From NCBI RefSeq assembly GCF_003351105.1, contig NZ_NKRG01000005.1:62001-126000 (forward strand): 64,000 nucleotides of DNA, in the 5' to 3' direction. A model generated the notes under the pieces. It searched no databases. It was not told where the DNA came from and saw only the letters and a list, made by a program, of their open reading frames with translations. Below, piece after piece: positions 60,371 through 64,000 of this stretch (positions are counted from its first letter, which is position 1; each line of letters opens with the position of its first letter). The position numbers and the translations under genes were made by a program. The stretch comes from Thermosipho africanus Ob7 (GTDB lineage Bacteria > Thermotogota > Thermotogae > Thermotogales > Fervidobacteriaceae).

Positions 60371-60641
60371 GTTGATATATTTTATCTACAAATCTCACTA
60401 AAAAAGTATTAAACATTAATGCTTCTATAATTCCAAATATAAACCCTATTACATAAAATAATAGCGGCATACCAATAATAGCTAAAAATGCTAAGAATGT
60501 TCCCATATTAACTGAACCAGTTTTCAGTAAATCATAAATTAAACCACCAATAGAATAAATAAAACCTGACAATATACCTAATGGAAAAAATAATAAAGCT
60601 TGTAATTTCGCCATTTTAAATATATTTATCTTTTTATGCAT
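60360..60641 (-). CDS. small membrane protein, DUF3566-like
   Basis: This protein of about 93 residues has two long helices (FFPLGILSGFIYSIGGLIY and LLFYVIGFIFGIIEALMF) joined by MGTFLAFLAIIGMP. The IGMPLLF-GFIFG pattern resembles DUF3566-type transmembrane proteins of unknown role. AAGGATGGGG supports the ATG at 60641, which overlaps the stop of the EamA gene (ATGCATAA). Confidence 0.65.
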   Translation of the reverse strand: MHKKINIFKMAKLQALLFFPLGILSGFIYSIGGLIYDLLKTGSVNMGTFLAFLAIIGMPLLFYVIGFIFGIIEALMFNTFLVRFVDKIYQLKE

Positions 60642-61512
60642 TTTCCCCATCCTTTATTTTCTTTATATTTTCAATTACTGGGGCAATGCCTACAAAAATA
60701 AATCCCAGTACCTTTATTATATTAAATATCTCACCAAATATAAGATAAGATAATAAACTAGCAAAAACAATTTCAAGAGGCATTATAATTGCTAAAGAGT
60801 GTGATTCCAATTTTTTTAAAGCAAAGAAGTTCAATGTTAATGGAACAAATGTTGAAAAAATTGCTAACATAAAACCGTAGTTTAAATATTCATACTTTAT
60901 AGAAAACAATTCTTTTGTAATTAGAGAAAAAAATAAATAATAAAGGGCTGTACCAAAAAATGTATAAAAAACATTTTCTATTGTACCTGAATTAATTTTT
61001 TTAATTCTTCTACCAGTTATAGTAATAAATAAAGCATTCAAACTAGAAGATCCTAAAACTATTAAAGTGCCTATAATTATAGTGTTATCATTAACAAGAT
61101 TTGCTTCTCCTATGTTAGCTAAAACTACTCCAATAAATGAAATGAATATAGAAATAATACTGAGAAAATTTATTTTATATTTATGGAAAACCCATTGAAA
61201 GATCAAAACAAAAATTGGATTAGTAAAAAATATCACTGTTGCAAAAGCGGGATTTAAAAAATTAAGCCCGTAAAAAAACAAATAAGCTGCTATACCATAA
61301 TTTAAAACTCCCAAAAAACCAAAGATCAAAAAATATTTTATTTTGAAACTTTTCTTAAAAATCAAAAATATAATAAGCGATATAATAAAAGAGATTGAAA
61401 ATCTAATAAACAAAATTTGAGTTGGTGTTGCACCCAAAACATATGATAACTTCCCAAATAGTGAAGTTACTGATGACGAAAGTGATGATAAGATTGCAGC
61501 TAAGAAGTGCAT
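60634..61512 (-). CDS. EamA/DMT-superfamily transporter
   Basis: This 292-residue, ten-helix exporter-type permease has two EamA repeats (LFGKLSYVLGATPTQILFIRF and the C-terminal PLEIVFASLLSYLIFGE signature). The substrate is unknown. AGGAGGAAAG precedes the ATG. It follows korB of the second copy by 22 bases on the same strand. It is only distantly similar to the EamA protein at 1549. Confidence 0.87.
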   Translation of the reverse strand: MHFLAAILSSLSSSVTSLFGKLSYVLGATPTQILFIRFSISFIISLIIFLIFKKSFKIKYFLIFGFLGVLNYGIAAYLFFYGLNFLNPAFATVIFFTNPIFVLIFQWVFHKYKINFLSIISIFISFIGVVLANIGEANLVNDNTIIIGTLIVLGSSSLNALFITITGRRIKKINSGTIENVFYTFFGTALYYLFFSLITKELFSIKYEYLNYGFMLAIFSTFVPLTLNFFALKKLESHSLAIIMPLEIVFASLLSYLIFGEIFNIIKVLGFIFVGIAPVIENIKKIKDGENA

Positions 61513-61534
61513 ATCTTTCCTCCTATATTGTCAA

Positions 61535-62332
61535 TCAAAATAATTTTATTTTTGGTTGAAAATCTTCATATACAGCCTTTTCCGAATTTTTGTATATTAC
61601 ACCCAATGCTAGTTTTTCAGTATTCATTGCTATTTCAAAGGCAGCATTTTTATCAGTGGGATCATAATCATCTGGTAAAATGTATGTATTTTCTTTATAC
61701 CATTGATATGTATTAAATTTATTAAAAGTCACACAAGGTTGAAGTATGTCTATTAATGCATATCCTCTATGTTGAATAGCCTGTTTTATTAGATCAACTG
61801 TAAGATCGTTATATCCCATAAATGTTCTAGCTACAAAAGATGCATTTAATGCAATAGCAACAGAAATTGGATTAAATGGCTCAACAAAAACTCCATCAAA
61901 TTGCAAAGACGTTACCACACCTTTAGGGGTAGTAGGAGAAGCTTGCCCTTTAGTCAGTCCATATATCATATTATCATGAACTAAATTAACTATATTAGGA
62001 TTCTTTCTAATAGTATGTATAAAATGATTTCCTCCTTCACCATATGTACATCCGTCACCGCTTTCAGCAATAACAGTTAAAGAAGGATTTACTAATTTTA
62101 TTCCAGTTGCTACCGGAAGAGTTCTTCCATGAAGACCGTTAAACATGTTAACATTAATATACTGTGGCATTTTTGCTGCTTGTCCAATACCAGAAACAAT
62201 AACTACCTGATTAGGTTGTAAATTTAATTCTGATAATGCTGATTTTAATTCATTTAAGATCCCAAAATTACCACAACCTGGACACCATGCTATGTCTGAA
62301 TCAGGTATATCGTATAATTTAACATTTAACAT
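61535..62332 (-). CDS. korB: 2-oxoacid:ferredoxin oxidoreductase, beta subunit (second copy)
   Basis: This is a 265-residue paralogue of the protein at 48840, with the same cluster motif WCPGCGNFG and thiamine diphosphate motif [20 protein letters not shown]. Most of the roughly 35 differences are conservative. It starts in a TAATG overlap with its alpha subunit. Unlike the first copy, it is followed by an EamA transporter and not by heme proteins, so the two copies have separate contexts and probably separate control. Confidence 0.92.
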   Translation of the reverse strand: MLNVKLYDIPDSDIAWCPGCGNFGILNELKSALSELNLQPNQVVIVSGIGQAAKMPQYINVNMFNGLHGRTLPVATGIKLVNPSLTVIAESGDGCTYGEGGNHFIHTIRKNPNIVNLVHDNMIYGLTKGQASPTTPKGVVTSLQFDGVFVEPFNPISVAIALNASFVARTFMGYNDLTVDLIKQAIQHRGYALIDILQPCVTFNKFNTYQWYKENTYILPDDYDPTDKNAAFEIAMNTEKLALGVIYKNSEKAVYEDFQPKIKLF

Positions 62333-64000
62333 TATAATTCCCCCTTAATTTTATCTGTTAATTCCTCTACAGAAAATGGAAATCCATCGTATTTCAGTAT
62401 TCTTTTAGAAGTATTAATTCCATATGTTTGTTTAACTAAATCAGCAAATTGTCCAGTAATGTTTTGTTCAACAAAAATCAATTTTTTTGCTTTTTTAAAA
62501 TATTTTTTAGAACTTTTTGGTAATGGATAAACTTGTGGAAAATGAAGTAGTGCAACTCTATTGTTTTCTAAATTTTCCAGAGCTTCTTTTAGAATAAGAG
62601 AAGTAGAGCCCCAAGAGACAAATAAATAATCATAATCTTTATGTCCATATAATACAGGTTCAATAGATTTTTCAATTATTTTATCAAGTTTTTTCATTCT
62701 TTTATTGACCATTTTGGTTCGTACTTCTGAACTTTCCGTTATATGGCCATACTCATCATGTTCATCACTATCAACTCTTACAACACCCGTTCCAAACCCT
62801 GGAATTCCGCGGGGAGAAATACCATCCTCTGTAATTTCATATCTTTTATAATTTTCGTCTGTTTTAACGATATGCCTTGTTAATTCAACATTTGGAAATT
62901 TTTCAACGTTATAAATAGAATCAAGTAAATATTGATCAGTTAAAACAAATACAGGTACTTGAAATTCATCAGCATAATTAAAAGCTTGTGCGGTCAAATA
63001 ATATGCTTCATCTAAACCAGATGGGGCAAAAATAATTCTTGGGAAACTACCATGTCCCGCATATAAGGCAAGATTTAAATCACCTTGTTCAGTCCTTGTT
63101 GGCAAGCCAGTGGCTGGGCCAGGTCTTTGAGCAAGATGTACAACAATAGGTGTTTCGATCATTCCAGATAAACTGATTGCTTCAGTCATTAAAGCAAAAC
63201 CGCCACCAGATGTTGAGACTAAACCTCTTGCTCCAGCATACCACGCTCCTATTACCATGTTTGCAGCGGCAATTTCATCTTCGGCTTGATCAACAATTAT
63301 ATTATATTCTTTTGAGGCCTTAGCAAGTTCAGTAAATACCGCAGTTGCAGGGGACATAGGGTATGAAGAAATAAAATTACACCCTCCGGCAATTGCACCT
63401 TTTGAAACAGCTTGTGATCCATTTATTAAATAATGATTTTTAATTTTTGGATTTTTCTTTATGTTAACTCTTAAGTTTAAAGACTTTCCAAAATTATATC
63501 CTTTAACAGTTGCTGTTATGTTTTTTTTGACTATTTCTGGATTTTTAGTAGAAAAGCAGTCTGAAACACATTTTTTTACTATTTCTAAATCTGCATCAAT
63601 AATACCAGATAAAATACCAGAAGAAACTGAATTTGCATATATTGGATTTCCAACATCTTTTGCTAATTGTAAAATTGGTACCGGTAATTTGTTTATTTCA
63701 TTTTTTACATAGGCTTCTTCTCCCAATATAAATGTTTTATTAGATATTCTATTCCTAAGTCTATCTATAGAGTTGTTGTTTAAAGTTACCAAAATATCAA
63801 TTTTATTTCTAAATGCCATAACAGGTTTAGAAGAAATCAATATCTCAGTAGAATTGTTTCCTCCTCTAACTCTTGACATATATTCTTTTGTTGCAAAAAC
63901 ATAATATCCAGATTCTTTTGCAATTTTAGTAAGTAGTTTTTCTACTGTTTGAATTCCTTGACCAGCTGCACCACTTAATACTATAGAAAGAGTTTCATTT
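62332..64000 (-). CDS. korA: 2-oxoacid:ferredoxin oxidoreductase, fused gamma-alpha subunit (second copy), partial
   Basis: The frame is open to the right edge and reads [20 protein letters not shown], so only the start codon and perhaps one residue are missing. [42 protein letters not shown] and [10 protein letters not shown] match the first copy at 47170. Gamma and alpha parts are fused in the same way. With the beta subunit it forms a second enzyme of the same class; the difference in substrate is not visible. Confidence 0.92.
   Translation of the reverse strand, partial: NETLSIVLSGAAGQGIQTVEKLLTKIAKESGYYVFATKEYMSRVRGGNNSTEILISSKPVMAFRNKIDILVTLNNNSIDRLRNRISNKTFILGEEAYVKNEINKLPVPILQLAKDVGNPIYANSVSSGILSGIIDADLEIVKKCVSDCFSTKNPEIVKKNITATVKGYNFGKSLNLRVNIKKNPKIKNHYLINGSQAVSKGAIAGGCNFISSYPMSPATAVFTELAKASKEYNIIVDQAEDEIAAANMVIGAWYAGARGLVSTSGGGFALMTEAISLSGMIETPIVVHLAQRPGPATGLPTRTEQGDLNLALYAGHGSFPRIIFAPSGLDEAYYLTAQAFNYADEFQVPVFVLTDQYLLDSIYNVEKFPNVELTRHIVKTDENYKRYEITEDGISPRGIPGFGTGVVRVDSDEHDEYGHITESSEVRTKMVNKRMKKLDKIIEKSIEPVLYGHKDYDYLFVSWGSTSLILKEALENLENNRVALLHFPQVYPLPKSSKKYFKKAKKLIFVEQNITGQFADLVKQTYGINTSKRILKYDGFPFSVEELTDKIKGEL

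Overview
The window is AT-rich bacterial DNA that reads as a fermentative thermophile of the order Thermotogales, most likely Thermosipho or a close relative. The pointers are the nadX-nadA-nadC set, a Desulfovibrio-type hydroxylamine reductase with its anaerobe Cys pattern, two-subunit 2-oxoacid:ferredoxin oxidoreductases, many ATPase-less sugar ABC systems, and strongly A/T-biased codon use. This assignment is inference from gene content; no rRNA or tRNA gene was found. No CRISPR array, transposase or phage gene was seen.

Layout. 1-3.7 kb: the end of a GH13 amylase, a methyltransferase, and two membrane transporters on the minus strand. 3.8-8.3 kb: hcp behind a Crp/Fnr-like site, then the NAD operon nadX-nadA-nadC. 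8.2-10.5 kb: two overlapping minus-strand genes (a periplasmic-binding sensor and a GGDEF protein) broken by many single-base A/T losses. 10.5-15 kb: GH1 beta-glucosidase, TSUP permease, an unknown secreted protein and an M20 peptidase. 15.2-36.3 kb: a 14-gene beta-1,3-glucan (laminarin) operon with an operator palindrome at its promoter. It holds two binding proteins, two permease pairs, an NHL/TPR/Yip1 protein, a DUF5696-type protein, two GH16 laminarinases, a LacI regulator, an aldo/keto reductase, a large inverting phosphorylase and a GH3 beta-glucosidase. 36.4-37.2 kb: a DUF2202 ferritin-like protein with four 11-bp-phased repeats at its promoter. 37.3-43.9 kb: a partly decayed glycan locus with a LacI remnant, a permease pair without binding protein, GH130 with an in-frame TGA, GH4 and a secreted unknown. 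44-47 kb: arsR, acr3, a phosphoesterase and an SDR. 47.1-50.9 kb: korAB followed by a bis-heme-type membrane protein and a secreted triple cytochrome b5 protein, behind a Fur-like box. 51-58.6 kb: a 2H phosphoesterase and an ABC/glycosyltransferase/RpiR locus whose binding protein is frameshifted. 58.6-64 kb: stem-loops, an AlkD-like protein, small membrane genes, and a second korAB on the minus strand.

How it works together. Secreted GH16 enzymes would cut beta-1,3-glucan, the ABC systems import the oligosaccharides, and cytosolic phosphorylase, GH3 and possibly GH1 finish the job. No ABC ATPase lies in the glucan operon; the only one in the window is at 55339-56436.

Most interesting. (1) The glucan importer is built around an NHL/TPR/Yip1 protein and a DUF5696-type protein set between two permease pairs; neither has an assigned role. 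(2) korAB-bis-heme protein-triple b5 protein could be an iron-responsive route for electrons from 2-oxoacids across the membrane. (3) A MalG-type permease carries a large extracytoplasmic coiled-coil insertion. (4) At least ten single A/T losses sit in three adjacent-to-intact genes, which suggests recent decay, slippage or local sequence error.
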